Assembly: GCF_910592395.1 (NCBI RefSeq)
Contig: NC_088320.1
Coordinates: forward strand, 7,502,001 to 7,566,000
Direction: 5' to 3'
Length of the DNA: 64,000 nucleotides
Source: Lineus longissimus
Lineage: Eukaryota; Nemertea; Pilidiophora; Heteronemertea; Lineidae
Made by a program: the position numbers and the translations under genes. Under the pieces are notes generated by a model, which searched no databases, had not been told where the DNA came from, and saw only the letters and a list, made by a program, of their open reading frames with translations. This document shows, in pieces, positions 23,076 through 57,245 of this stretch; position 1 is the first letter of the stretch; every line of letters starts with the position of its first letter.

Positions 23076-23210
23076 GGAAATATATGACGGGAGCCATTCT
23101 TAACACTTGCACAGCAGTTGGCCTCAGTCTTTACTCCTCAGCCATTGCTCCTGAGAAACAGTTAGGAGTTCTACGGATTATGAAGTGAGAAAAAAAGACA
23201 AAGACAATGT

Positions 23211-23753
23211 TTATCCCAGCAAATGAAATCTTATTGAAATGACTAGTCTCACCAAAATTTGAAACAGAACAATTGACTCCAATACCATGTTGAGTAATAC
23301 AAGACCATAGGCTTTTGAAGACATAACGTGGTCTTTGTTGACGACCACTATATTTCCTGTAGACAAATGGGTGTTAATCCATGACCACATGCGCTGATGT
23401 ACATGAGACATGTAGCTACAAGTGAGAGTATTTATCACCAGGAGAATGAAATCACAAGGTACCCCATGATAAAATCCTGTATTGGTCAAGTCGTAAAGGA
23501 TCATTGGTATCATTAAGGACATTTTTACCAAGCTGCCGGCTGTCCAGTCACCTTCAATTCCCAATATTGAATAACATATCAAATGGGCAAAGAAGCAGTT
23601 TTGCTGTGAAATAATTATTTGAAAAGTTTTGCACCTTGCCCACACGATGGACAGAAACAGAAAAAATATTCTCGGCAAAAGTATAATGCATGTTGTATAT
23701 CTGAGAACATGGTCATCAACACCCCACAGACGAATTGATGCAAAACAATATTT
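23211..23753 (-). CDS. 3' exon of an unrecognised multi-pass membrane protein
   Basis: A frame of 180 codons to TAA, far longer than chance frames outside repeats. It starts after AATACAG (weak acceptor) with KYCFASIRLWGVDDHVLRY. Hydrophobic segments follow: around CIILLPRIFFLFLSIVW, FFAHLICYSILGI, SLMIPMILY, DFILLVINTLTC and YGLVLLNMVLESIVLFQILV, so about five membrane helices, ending SIRFHLLG. Charged loops such as SHVHQRMWSWINTH lie between them. I do not recognise the family. It joins upstream exons in compatible phase (see 23827-28168). The C-terminal location of the helices is what is seen; transport or signalling function is not inferable. Confidence 0.55.
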   Translation of the reverse strand, partial: KYCFASIRLWGVDDHVLRYTTCIILLPRIFFLFLSIVWARCKTFQIIISQQNCFFAHLICYSILGIEGDWTAGSLVKMSLMIPMILYDLTNTGFYHGVPCDFILLVINTLTCSYMSHVHQRMWSWINTHLSTGNIVVVNKDHVMSSKAYGLVLLNMVLESIVLFQILVRLVISIRFHLLG

Positions 23754-23826
23754 CTGTATTTTTTTCTGTCATGTGCATGTAGCTTTAGACTTCCGGTGTA
23801 AGCAACTTTCTGTGAGTGTCAAATAC

Positions 23827-26800
23827 CTCCTCACGTAAGCATGGTAAGAGGCCTCCAATTCCTGGTAATAAATTGCCATCACTTGTAGCAACCGACAGGC
23901 TCCTAGGTACTCACACAAATACGACACAAACGGACCAGTTAATATTTGTATGCAATAATCAATTAATAATAAAGTTGTTAATTAAAATTATACACAACAG
24001 ATTTAGAAATGTTTCTGTACATAAGTTTTCTCTCAATTTAAAGAGTAAAATTCAAAACATTTTTACTTCAAGTTACTTGAGTCAGCAAACCAGTACATAT
24101 AATAATGCGTATGTCAAGTTAGCCCAGTTGACGGTCATGAAATGTTCTTCCGATATCTCAAGGAAAAATCCTGAGACAGCTACATGCTTTTTTCTCACTT
24201 CGCAGGTTTAATACTTTCTGGAAAAATAATCCCCTCATTTCAGATAGGTCGATTGGTACTTGCCGCCAATGCAGGAAGGTAAATATGAGGACACAAAATC
24301 TGATTATGTTCTCTCGGACTCATGCTCTCAAAGCCGCACGTCAGTCTTAAAGTGAGCGGCCAAGAGTGACTTCCAATGAAAACATTTTCTGAACACTCAT
24401 CTTTTGGCCTTTAACACATGATAATGCTTTCATCAGGTGAAGTTAAAAGAATTAGATTTACCATTGTGGATTTGGACTTGACCTTCAAATGAACAAACAT
24501 TATGACAAAAATCGGAAAACATATCCACAGATTGTAATGACAGAGACCAATGAAGGAAGCAATGATTTACGGGAAGCATCGTTGTCATGGGAACACCGTA
24601 ACCATGTTAACTAGTAGTTACCATGGCAACAGAGGTCAGCATGTTGTTTAGTTATGAATTAATCTCCAGTCTTCTGTATAATACTGTAAAAGAAAATGGC
24701 AAAAACGTACCAGAAAAATATCAAACACGTCAATGTCATTTTACAAGATGCCTGTAACCCATTCATCTTTGGGTCCCCAGACCCACTTCCAAACAGCTCA
24801 ATGTCATCCTCCCAAACCAGAACCTTGAAGTCTGAAATAGTTATACGTTTGTGAACTATCCTGAGCCCCTAGATAATTGAGCGACAGGCAGAAGGGTCGG
24901 CGAATTCAGCAGTGTTTTTTTTCATGTGCTTCCTACAGAAATGACACAATACATAACAATCTACATGGCCAATATTTCACAGATTCTTTGGCCGTTTTTC
25001 AAACGTAAGACAATAAGACAGTATTCCACGGCGTAGGATGACCTACTCCAACTTGAATGAGTTTGCCATTGAGAATTTATACAGGTTCTTTTTGAAACAG
25101 GTATCACCATCAAAACTGAAACACTGCCTTGAGAATGGAAATTAAAAGAGATAAGAAACACCACATTTGGTGATATGAGTTTTCGAATCATAGATATGGT
25201 CAAGCATAGAATCTACATGTCTGAAGGAGCCATCTACACTATAGAATATACTCATGAAATTGAGGTATTTATCATCAGTATATACAGTATATTTCCACGG
25301 AAAAATCATCTTATCACAGATCACACTAGGGTTAATATCTACGTGAGAAGACAGCGCCCTATCGTAGAATTTCAGTGGACTAAGGGATCAAGTCACACAA
25401 GGGAGGAGTGGGAGCTGCCTTTTGGGAAATAACACATGTTTAAGAGGTAAAAGGGGATTTCGCACAAGCAGTGCTCTTTTCTTCTATAATTTTTAATCGG
25501 CTTCTCATTGACTGCTCAAAAGTCCAGGGCAGCTTGGTTAGCTAGATTTGGCCAAATAAACATGTTGACAATAGGGCCAGCAATAGGATTCCTTCCAGAA
25601 ACTCACGAATGACTTGATCATGCATCAACTGCTCAATAAATACTGATCGGAGCAGTGGTAGGGCTATTGTACTGCTCCAACGAAATTCGCCCAATGATTG
25701 CAATTAGAGGAGTTGTGGCTATCGGGGAAACTATGGGGTATTTCTCTCATGGTACTTGCCTGAGTATAAAACTCTTCAAAATTAACCTTGCACCCCTATA
25801 ATCAATGGTACAAGTAGTTCCACCGAACCGACTGGGTCAGTCTATTCAGCTTTGCAGGGGAGCAAGGTTCACTTTTACTTCTGTTTATCACACCAGCTTT
25901 ACCCATTTAGCATTCGCTCATAAACGACACATATACATATATCTGCAAGTTGTATCCCATTCGCCAGAAATCACAACCACAAAATAAATAAGCAAGAATC
26001 ACAATTTTAAAAAAATTATCGTAATTGAATTATAACTAATTATAATTATTTCCTCGATCCTTGAAATTTCTCTCCTATTTGGTACCTTCAGACATGAAAA
26101 ATTTATGCATTTTAGATGCAGGGTTAACTTATGGCTAAATTTCCATTGACAATAAAACAATTTTTAGAGATAGGTCACCAATATTTGTTCGGAAACAAAA
26201 GAAATATCATGTCTAATAGATTTCACACAGAGAACATTTATTGCAAGATTATGGATATTAATGAATTGCCCTTGAAATCTCTTACAGAGAAATAAACTTT
26301 AATGATGAAGTTGAATAAATAATGACTGAATTAAAGAGCCTCTGTCATGAATCAACACAACTTAAGTACAAAGTGAAATCTGCTGAAAACACAAAATATG
26401 CCGATTCAATTCAATCCAAGCTGGTAAAGATTTGTGTACATCTGTGTATGTATAACTTTAGGATATGTACAACAAAGTTAGGCCAGCTCAGCATGAACTC
26501 ATCGAACTAGTTACATGTACAAAGTTGCTAACACGAACTCTGTACAGTATATTTAATTACATAATCAAGATCAACCGTATTAAATACATCTTAGTGTTTG
26601 AAATACAACAACCCCGGCAACAGCCCAGTTCTACGCTGTCACACACTGACTGGTAGCAAGCGAGAGTTTGTACAGCAAATCAAAGCTATCCACCAACTGA
26701 AAATGTAATGCACACAAAGTCACAGAAATGCGATGTTAGTCGCGTTAAACATAGCTTCATAAAGTGGGACCATAGGCAGGAGCAGTGGGGTTAAATTGGC

Positions 26801-28168
26801 CATCTTCAGGTGACTAATATGCACAGTAAGGGTGCTAGATCATGTTTGATTCATCACTAAATATATTCCTCGTACAAGGGTGAATAGTTTTGACGTACTT
26901 TGAGTGGGAGAGACCCCTTTTGGCAACTTTGTGTAACTCTATCTTGCCTGCCCAGCTGCTGCCATAGAGTCCAATTATAAAGGGGCCCATAAAACTTGTT
27001 GATGGAGATGCATGGGTTAAAAAGACTCTTCAAAAAACTTCAGACATGAGTATTTCCCCAGAAGTGGGCAAACATTAATTTGTGATATTTTTATGATGTT
27101 CCCTAAATGGACGACTATCACCCATTGACTGTACAACAATTTTATACCAGAGGAAGAGCTGGATGAGTATGTAAGTTCAATTGTGGCAAGGTAAAGATAG
27201 GCAAGACTGTAGGAAGAGGTGCGTGGTTGGGGCGCCATCTTCGTGTTATAACTAGGACACGTAGAACTAGACAGCTCAACCAAGTCACATTTGGAGGAAA
27301 TCGATCTCTGGAGCACGATTTAGTACAATTTTCAGAAAAACAGATTTCTTGGCGCTTATATTGCGGAACTATTTACTATTAGTTATTGGTAAGAGCACTA
27401 ACATGGGTCTACCTAAGTAGGATTATATGAAACAGGGCTTGGTCCGAAATATGTCAGTTTCTCTCAAAACAAACCCTCCCACCCTGAGTAACTAGGAATG
27501 TCACCATGACCTTTCAAGGACACATCCATCTTGAGTGTTTACTTTTTAAAAATCCACCGCATCCAGAAAACGGTACCTCTGTTTCTTCCGTCATATAAAA
27601 TGGGCCTAAACCTCCCATTCAATTTGTCATGGCTCATTTCAAATCTTCTTGAGGCGTTGGCAAGATTCAAGTGTCCTCTCAATTGCCCAGCAATTTCATA
27701 ACCAATGTGCGTTAAGATGATATCACAACTCGTATAATATAATCTGTTCAAATCCCTCAACATATCTTGGAAGCTTTAAATAAATCTATACTAAAATTGT
27801 CAAAGATAATGACCAAAAATACTAATACAGGGCTGAATATAATGAAAGTTAGTTATAGACCAATCAAATACAGCGCGACCCAAAAAAACACCAACAACCA
27901 TACTTCAACCACACAGAGACCCAAATTACCAGCACAAGCAGATAAAAAATCTTCCCAGAAGATAAATTCCACCAAGATAACTTGATTCAGTTCAGCACTT
28001 TTAGCCAGAGCTACTTTTGCGAGGAGGGGACCTGAGCTTTAAGAAAAAATTGAATTTAACATCTGCAAAATTACTTCCAACTCTGCTTTATTGACCCTAA
28101 AGCTGGAACTACTCAATTGAATTGAGATGTCTAAGTCTCGTTCTCTTCAAGAAGGATTCTCCATCCTC
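23827..28168 (-). CDS. Upstream exons of the same membrane-protein gene (tentative chain)
   Basis: Candidate exons, all phase-compatible with each other and with 23753-23211. 28168-28113 follows the pyrimidine-rich acceptor CCACCTTTTCAG and reads EDGESFLKRTRLRHLN. 27773-27577 reads LRDLNRLYYTSCDIIL, then HIGYEIAGQLRGHLNLA, donor GTACCG. 24831-24711 follows CTATTTCAG and reads FKVLVWEDDIELFGSGSG with a hydrophobic end, donor GTACGT. 23902-23827 is short, donor GTATTT. Weak points are the GTAGTT donor of the first, the AAAG acceptor of the second, and the poor pyrimidine tract before 23753. An alternative first exon may start with MAPQPRTSS near 27250, in an AAGATGGCGCC start context, donor GTATAA in the right phase. 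The gene may extend further 5', for example to a hydrophobic frame near 29250-29350. Confidence 0.35.
24581..24630. promoter_or_regulatory. Pair of X-box (RFX-type) motifs
   Basis: GTTACCATGGCAAC (24617-24630) fits the RFX X-box consensus GTNRCC-AT-GGNAAC. GTTGTCATGGGAAC (24581-24594) fits with small deviations. The pair is 36 bp apart in a presumed intron of the membrane-protein gene. RFX sites control ciliary genes in animals; whether these are functional is not known. Confidence 0.45.
24832..27576. other. Presumed intron with an interrupted minus-strand frame
   Basis: Mostly featureless. At 25000-25324 one minus-strand frame reads ...HITKCGVSYLF, a TAA, then RQCFSFDGDTCFKKNLYKF... before a second stop, which may be a degraded coding remnant or chance. 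No phase-compatible exon could be made from it. Confidence 0.3.
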
Positions 28169-29639
28169 CTGAAAAGGTGGTTCGGGTCTTTGGGTGGTGA
28201 AAGTGTGGACACTCGTTTTTTGGCCCACCCTATATATGATTAACATCAGCAATCACTAATTACAATAATTACCATCCGATGAAACGTATTTTCATCTATA
28301 CCACAAGCAAATATTGAAATTAGGTATAATTGATGCTGATGTTTATTAAATGAATATCACTTATCAAGAAATGCTCAGGTGTGACAGCGTAGGCAATTTT
28401 ATTCATTCACAAACAAACAAAATAGTGAAAAGACACAAAGTTTTTCAACACACAATGATTCATAATGCCAATATCCATCACCCCTATATGACCAAAATGG
28501 GTCTTTTCTATCATCAGAATTTGGAGGAGTCCACTTCAGTAGAAATGGAAGGATTTCACCTTTTTATAACCCAACCAATGTATTGACCTATATTACCTTT
28601 TTTCTTGATGTAACTTTCAAGGATGCATAAACTGTACCTTTGCTGAAATGTTGAGTACATCAGTTTAGAGTCTTATACAGCTGAGTAAAGCTAACTTTGA
28701 GCCCATAGAATTTTGAGTACTGTAATAGTTTTGGGAACAGACTTCAGTGTCCTATTCTATACAAGTTTGTGTTCTGCATCCTTGAGTAAAATTGGGTACA
28801 ATCCAAGCAAACTCCAGAACCAAAGGTGTGAAGATTTTACAAATAACCTAGCATCTAGCATAATTCTCACTAACCTTTGGAAAAACTTCCAGAGTAAAAT
28901 TGGGCCTCATGGCACTGTTATGAAACCTTTTGTAAATATCTAAGTTTGAATTGGTCAATCTGTGAGTTTGAGGATTTCAATTTTGTTTTTGAAAATGAGT
29001 TCAACAGGAAAATATCAAAATATTTAGGCCTATTAATCTTTTTTGATAATTGATATGTAACAATATGTTGATTAGAGCAAAATCTATGACCAAGGCCTAA
29101 CTGTCTTGGCCTCTGTCTGATGGACATGCCTCAAACAACTTACGGTAATGGTCACACAGTATTATTCATTAAATTTTCACACCATTGTTTGAGTTGTCTG
29201 AAGAATATGAAAAACTTATAACATATGACATCATCCTGTTAGCTCTGACCTGATTGGCTGACGTGCCCCCGGCAGATGCCGTCAAATTGGCAATACAATC
29301 TGGATGAAACCAGAACAGTGCAGCCGATACAGCTGCACTGAATTCTATCAAGATCGAGATCACTCAGACTGCCTCAGGAGTAAAGTGTTCTTTCTTTGTC
29401 TAAATTTCTATAAGTACATGTCATTTACATAAATTTTTAGTTGTGATCTTTCATCAAAAGCACCAAATACAAATTGATCTATCAAACTTTTAAATAGAAG
29501 AACTTAAAGACCATCTAGAGAGCATTAAAACTACATGTAAATAAAACATTAAGTACTGGCTGCCACATAAACATATTTTTTCATACGAACCTGTTGAAAA
29601 GCATTCCTTTTCTTTCAAGGTCATAGCCATAGCAAACAT

Positions 29640-29885
29640 GCTTTCTCAGCAACCACGTGACCCAGTTACTAGGAACCAAGAGTTTTCCTTTTGACAAGCA
29701 CAGAAATTTTCTTTTTTTGTTAAAACTGCATAGCAACGATCAATTGCCTTGGTAACTAAGAGTAGAAATGATTTTTTTCCTAGAAACCTGCATAGCAACC
29801 CTGTGTCGCCCTGGTAACCTATAATAGAAATTAATTTTCCTTGGTAACCTGCATAGCAACCATTGCCGTGGTAACCAAGAGCAAG
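29640..29885. repeat. About four 60-bp repeats carrying X-box-like half sites
   Basis: On the minus strand each unit carries GGTTACCANGGCAA, then GGTTGCTATGCAGG and an A-rich end with TTTCT. GTTACC..GGCAAC-type words resemble RFX X-boxes. Related isolated copies occur at 35330-35520. The minus-strand frame of 83 codons here comes from the repeat. Confidence 0.7.
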
Positions 29886-30678
29886 CCAGCCAAACACACA
29901 TCAAAGTCTATATAAAATTTGACAAAGCCCATGGTCTAGTAATGATAAATAAATTAACCACCATTATGTGATCATGTTGCACAAACTTTCTCATAAAATA
30001 ACAAATGATATTCTTTATTTCTGCGGCGCTTTACTAGCGGATGCCCATTCCACAAACTTCAGTTGATATCCTAGAAAGAGCATAGAAACATACAGGTAAG
30101 AAAATAAGTCTTCACAAATTGTCAAAAGAAATATTAAAAGCCTTTGCATTGATTATATCATTGTCACAAATATAGAGAATTCAGGAAGTATCACGTCGAG
30201 AAGAACCTCAACTTGAGAAATCAGCATATCGTAAATTCTTAAAATCTTAATTCAGGGCAATGTAGCAGTTTTTTCTTTAATCATCACCAGATGACTTCAC
30301 TCTTAAAGTGAGGTGATCTTTTCCAATTACTAGCAAGTCAAGGATCTTTATTTAGGAGCGCTTTCCCATTCTAGTATCTGTGACCTTGACGAAACCAAAA
30401 AAGTGCTGGGAGAAGATACAACATGCAGAGATCATGTGACTTTATATCAAAATGGTGACCGTCAACACTGGACAAGACTCAAATAATGATATTAGAAAAC
30501 ACTTCACAGGTAATATTTTTAAAGACAACATTAGAATCTGATGGATATGTCTGATACAGCCAGTCCCATAGCTTAGTTTACTGGGATACTAATTATCCTT
30601 TTTTTGTGACACTAATTATACTTCTGTCCAAGAATGTAGCACATCGCACATCGCTCCTTCTGACTGTTTTGACACAAT

Positions 30679-30840
30679 ATGGCTTGTTACGCTCCAGCCA
30701 AATACAGGAAAGTACTGAAGCGGTCTGTCAAGGAAGAATTAGACGCAGACCATGTTCAAGACAACAAGTCTCTTAAGATTCAGAAAGAACTTGAAACATT
30801 GGATCACTCACTGCAAGTAATAATGGATTCATCACTTTAA
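30679..30840 (+). CDS. Small ORF, 53 aa, or first coding exon; unknown
   Basis: ATG to TAA without interruption: begins MACYAPAKYRKVLKRSVKEE, continues with a Lys/Glu/Leu-rich stretch of coiled-coil type (SLKIQKELETLDHSLQ). CTGCAA|GTAATA near the end could be a donor, making this a first exon. The composition looks coding and unlike the flanks, but no family is recognised and no partner exon was found. Confidence 0.3.
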   Translation: MACYAPAKYRKVLKRSVKEELDADHVQDNKSLKIQKELETLDHSLQVIMDSSL

Positions 30841-31644
30841 AGGAGGACGTCTGACACAGAAAACGTATGTCACACTTATCAGCAACGAGCATGCTTCATT
30901 TTATGAGAAAATTGGCAAGAATCTACAGATCACATGACTGTCACATGACCTCTGCCACAACATGAAAGTCAACAAACACACGTATGATTTGACTAGTTCA
31001 TTATAATAATCATATAATTTCATTTCAAAAATATCTTTATCTTAATTTTGGCCATTTGGCGCATACGATTCTCTATAATAACATTCTATTATAATATCAA
31101 TAATTAATAATAATCTTAACGACGTGTCAATCAAAGTACCAATTAAATTAAGAATCAATCCGAGTAATTATTCTAATATCTGCCTCCTACAAATGTACAA
31201 GAACTAAACGCACAGAAATTAAAATACTACGTAATCGACAAAACAACAGACAGGGAATGTAAACTGATGACAACCTCATCCCCAGGACCAATGTGTCTAT
31301 CTTTCGGCTGAACTCAGCACCACTGTATGAAAACCTGGGGACAAGGTCTAAAAGGGTCAGATCAACCTTGGCATACACATCAATCCCGGTAATGAGGTTG
31401 CAATTTAAACCCCTGATCATGTGACTTTATAATTATAACTTCAGAAATACAACAGCTCCCTCTTGTAGCAGAAACGTGAACAACACACAAAACTTGTATT
31501 TTATGAAATACACTTTTTTCTCTGGTTTTTTACTACAAGAGAAAGCTGCACACAGTACATAGGCATTCACTGTACACTATCTCAAACGACACTGTCACAG
31601 AAATGAAAGGAAGACTGAACATTTTGCTGGGACCCAATTCTCTG

Positions 31645-31929
31645 TTAAAGGGACAACTCAGGGGATTTAAGTGACAAGGAGGGTAACACCTCTGTTTACT
31701 GCCAAATGGCGCCACACGAAGCACTACCATAAAGCACTATTAATGATTAAAAGGCGGTTTTGGCCATGGCTGTGAATTTTAGGTAAGCCTACAGTTACTC
31801 TCCAAACAAGTGCACTGTTTATTTCAGTTTTGTGATTTTTCAAGCATTCTGTCTAAAAAGTCACGGCCAAACTGGGTGCCGTTTTCGAATGAAAAACCAA
31901 CAAATCTCATCCCCAAGTTGTCCCTTTAA
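31645..31929. mobile_element. piggyBac-like MITE (TTAA target duplication)
   Basis: TTAA-AGGGACAACTCAGGGGAT at the left and ATCCCCAAGTTGTCCCT-TTAA at the right: nearly perfect inverted repeats of about 18 bp, each bounded by TTAA. About 285 bp, no transposase. TTAA duplications plus an AGGG start are typical of piggyBac-type elements. Confidence 0.8.
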
Positions 31930-32469
31930 AATAGCAATGCGGTGTCGTTCCACTTGAAGCAACATTTTCCAAAGTCTCAGTCTTCTTCATTTCTGCCCAG
32001 AAAAAACTGAAACCTACATTTAGAGCTAACATGAAATCTGAACGAACCATAAATATATTAATACCAGCAGTTTTTCAAAAGAGGGTGCTGTATACTATCT
32101 AGCTATACACGATATGGCAGCAAAACGATAGCACGCGTGGCTCGGCCACAAATACCAGAATAAATGCTAACAAGCAGAATTTTCATAGCAAATTCCAAAA
32201 CCAGATTTTTAAATCACCAAACGAATAAATAATCCTGCCCAAATATGTTAGTAATATATCCCCCATTTATCAAACAGAAGCTAAACTCATGTTTATCATA
32301 TGTTCCATGGTAAAAAATGATAATGGAGTTTTGGCCAGTGGGATTGTGCAAGCATTTTGGATATTTTTTTGTGGCATTACCACAAAATAGGTCAATTATT
32401 GTCTGAAATCTTTTTTTAGTTACATCCCTTAATGGGGTACTCAGTTCGTCATTAGGTGGCCCAGGAAAA

Positions 32470-32700
32470 TAGGAATGCCTTTATATACATTGCCTTGGTG
32501 CAGCTACTATGCATGCAAATTTGCTGAAACTTGGTATGTATCTTATTTGTATATCTGTTGCCACAATGGCTATGCTGAAATTTGTATTTAGTATGTATTG
32601 AAGCAATTGGAAATCTTCCAAATCAATTACAAATTTCAAATTCTTAGCAAACGACGGATGAAGTGGACAGAATATCTCACCGGCCCACATTTACATCTCC
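32470..32700 (+). repeat. Dispersed repeat related to 425-615
   Basis: Second copy of the repeat at 425-615, same orientation, recognisable from aaatttgctgaaac to aattacaaatttcaaattct. No coding frame. Confidence 0.6.
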
Positions 32701-34945
32701 ATGACAACATTTACATCTGAAATCAGCAGTTTAAGGTGATCTTCATCAGGATTTAGAGACATACCATAAGGATGACATTTCAGAGACAATTTTCGAAAAG
32801 GTGCAACGCTGACGTACCAAATGGGTAGAAACTGTGTTACACTGAGGTACCAAACACACTGACATAATTAGAGGTACCTAAAAGGGTGACAATGAAAGCC
32901 CAAAGTTCCAGCAGTCGTTGACATCAAACAGTGTGGCAACACATCGAATGTTTGGTTCAATAGGTGGACACACCAAACACCATTTTTCACCACAGAAGTG
33001 AAATAAAGACACTGGTCGCGATTTCACCAAAACAGGCCCAGCCGGACGAGGATAAGCGACAACTTTGGTGGAGGGGTTGGAACAACTGACGATCAATGCA
33101 CAACAACAACTAGACACTCATTCAGGTAACGCCCCACAAGACCAATTCTCCATGGATGAATTTGCCACTCCCAAGCTCCACACCAAGTTTCATAAAATAA
33201 ATGGTAATTTTCTTGCCACCCCAACGTTTTATAACTGTAACTATAAAGAGTGATATTACGTGTTGTAAAACTGCTGCAGTTTTTGAACAATGCATGAAAA
33301 TTCTGCCAGAAAGCACCCTCTTCGTAATTCCAAACAATAATGCCGATTCCATCCAATGCTTGCCAAAACCACCAGTGTATCCATGCACCGAGTAGCATAC
33401 AAATGTATACCGGTGCCGAGGCCAACCAAACTGGGGTCGATTTCACCTCAGGCCAGCTAAGTACATGTATAACATGGTGCTTTTGGCTAAGGTAGGGTAG
33501 CAATCAACATGGAGTAGTCATCCTAAACAGCACCCGGCATCAGCAATCCAGTAATGTTGAAAGTATTCAAAATAAAATTTTGCAGTCAGAAACGAAATAA
33601 CTGGGCTATTTAATACATTTCCTGCACATTTCTTGACACTTGGGCGAAAGATAAGGGAGATAAGTGTCTAAAATCACTATAGTCCAGTCAGTTGAAAGCC
33701 TGATCATTTCCTCCGAGCTGAATCCATGATGGCCGTTGCAGGGCTGGTGGATGCTGGTAATTTTAGGCCACAACTCTCTTATCTTACAACAAAATGTCCA
33801 ATGGCCTGTTTGTTTTTGACAATTTCATTTAGACGACTTTAAACCTTGATAGTGCTGGTGGACACTGTTTAGGGTGACCTACTTTGAGAGCTAATACTTT
33901 GCTCATAACTAAGTGACAATGGAGCATATGTCTAAATGTCCACGTTTAAGTAGATATGTTTAAGTCTTGTATATTTTTACGACTCCACAAAATATAGATT
34001 TCTTTGGCCAGAGTCGCATTCTTTTCATTGTTAAACAAAATTCTGATATGCTCCTACATATTCTCAAAAACGTAATTAATCATTAATAATGAATATTAGT
34101 AATCAATCATTATCACTTGAAATCGGTAATTAATCGCTATTTGGCAATTAATCACTTGTTGGTGACTAATCATAATTCCTAGCAATCAACCACCAGCTAC
34201 CAAACTAATAATAATGAATTGCTAAATCCTTATTAATTATAACTATTACAATAACTGGAGAAGACTATAGCTCTCCTAGACAATGCATTTTCCAAATTTG
34301 AGTAATTTTTCAAATACTTATAATATAATATATAATATAATATATTGACTTTTGAGATCGGCTTAAGAAATGGAAAATTGAATCAACAGTATTTAGGACG
34401 TATCTCATTCCGAGACACACTTTATGATCACCCCTACCGACACCACCTGACCAAGGGTCAAGGTCAGTCCAGCCGATCGTGATGTTCAACTCCTCCCGAT
34501 CAAGACACTATACAGGGCGGCCCCATTATCATTTGTCTCTTTCAAAAGCACACATTTTAGATATCACAGAATAATCGGAGTTTCATTGGCTTTGACCAGG
34601 TGGCACCTGTAAGGGTTCAATCAATGTCATGATTGGCGTGTGCTAATGGCACATTCCCGAAATGAAAATGCATTGTGTTATACATGTATGATACGTGTCC
34701 ATACACAATATACATACAGGTACATGTATGAAATATGGAAACACACACTGTTTTATGGTTTTGGTCTTTCAAATCGACTGTTATTGACATTGCGGCTGCG
34801 TCATTTGCAGCAAATGCCAACAATGCAAATTTTCCAAGTTTGACAGCACATGTCGTCGTAACGTAGACGTCACAGCAATGCAATGTCATTTCAGAACGAC
34901 CAGAGACACAATGGCGAGACTATGTTAAAATGCTTCCACACGACC

Positions 34946-56799
<21,854 letters not shown>

Positions 56800-57134
56800 C
56801 TGCAAATACAAAATACAAACAATCATTACTAATACTGAATTGTATTCACTCAATAAAACCAGCAGTAGCCACTACAGATTAAAGTAGAGACAAGGCAAAT
56901 CCGGTTACCAATATTTCAGTCTGTCCAATCTCTTATGCCACCCAAATAGGATCCTCTTCTCTCCACCTGAGAACTAACTCCAGCGTTTTTTTGTTTCATT
57001 CTAAAACTACAATTCATTTTGCATTGAAACTTGTGTAGTGTCCCAAGAAGATTACAAGGGCAGACTATGTGAGGTCCATGTGATTGAAAAATGGGTCCAC
57101 TATATACTGGTTTATATACCGTATACTCATTTTT

Positions 57135-57245
57135 CTGGGGACGAATTATCCTCGAGGACGAATTTTCTGGGGACGAATTTTCCTTGGGGACGAATTATCC
57201 AGGGACGAATTTGCGGGGACGAATTATCCGGGGATGAATTTTCCT
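57135..57245. repeat. Short tandem array of ggggacgaattttcc
   Basis: About seven copies of 15-18 bp, alternating ggggacgaattatcc and ggggacgaattttcc. Confidence 0.85.

Larger units (their letters stand above)
28170..34945. other. Gene-poor stretch between the membrane gene and the KH gene
   Basis: Contains the X-box-like repeat (29640-29885), a small plus-strand ORF (30679-30840), the piggyBac-like MITE (31645-31929) and a dispersed repeat (32470-32700). Minus-strand frames at 31187-31420 and 33093-33503 have no motif or splice support. A short (ataat)n-like tract lies at 34319-34345. The KH gene 3' UTR should occupy part of the right end. Confidence 0.4.

Noticed and set aside
33093-33503. 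136-codon minus-strand frame with many Trp residues
   Set aside because: Overlapping open frames on both strands, no hydropathy pattern or splice sites that make sense.
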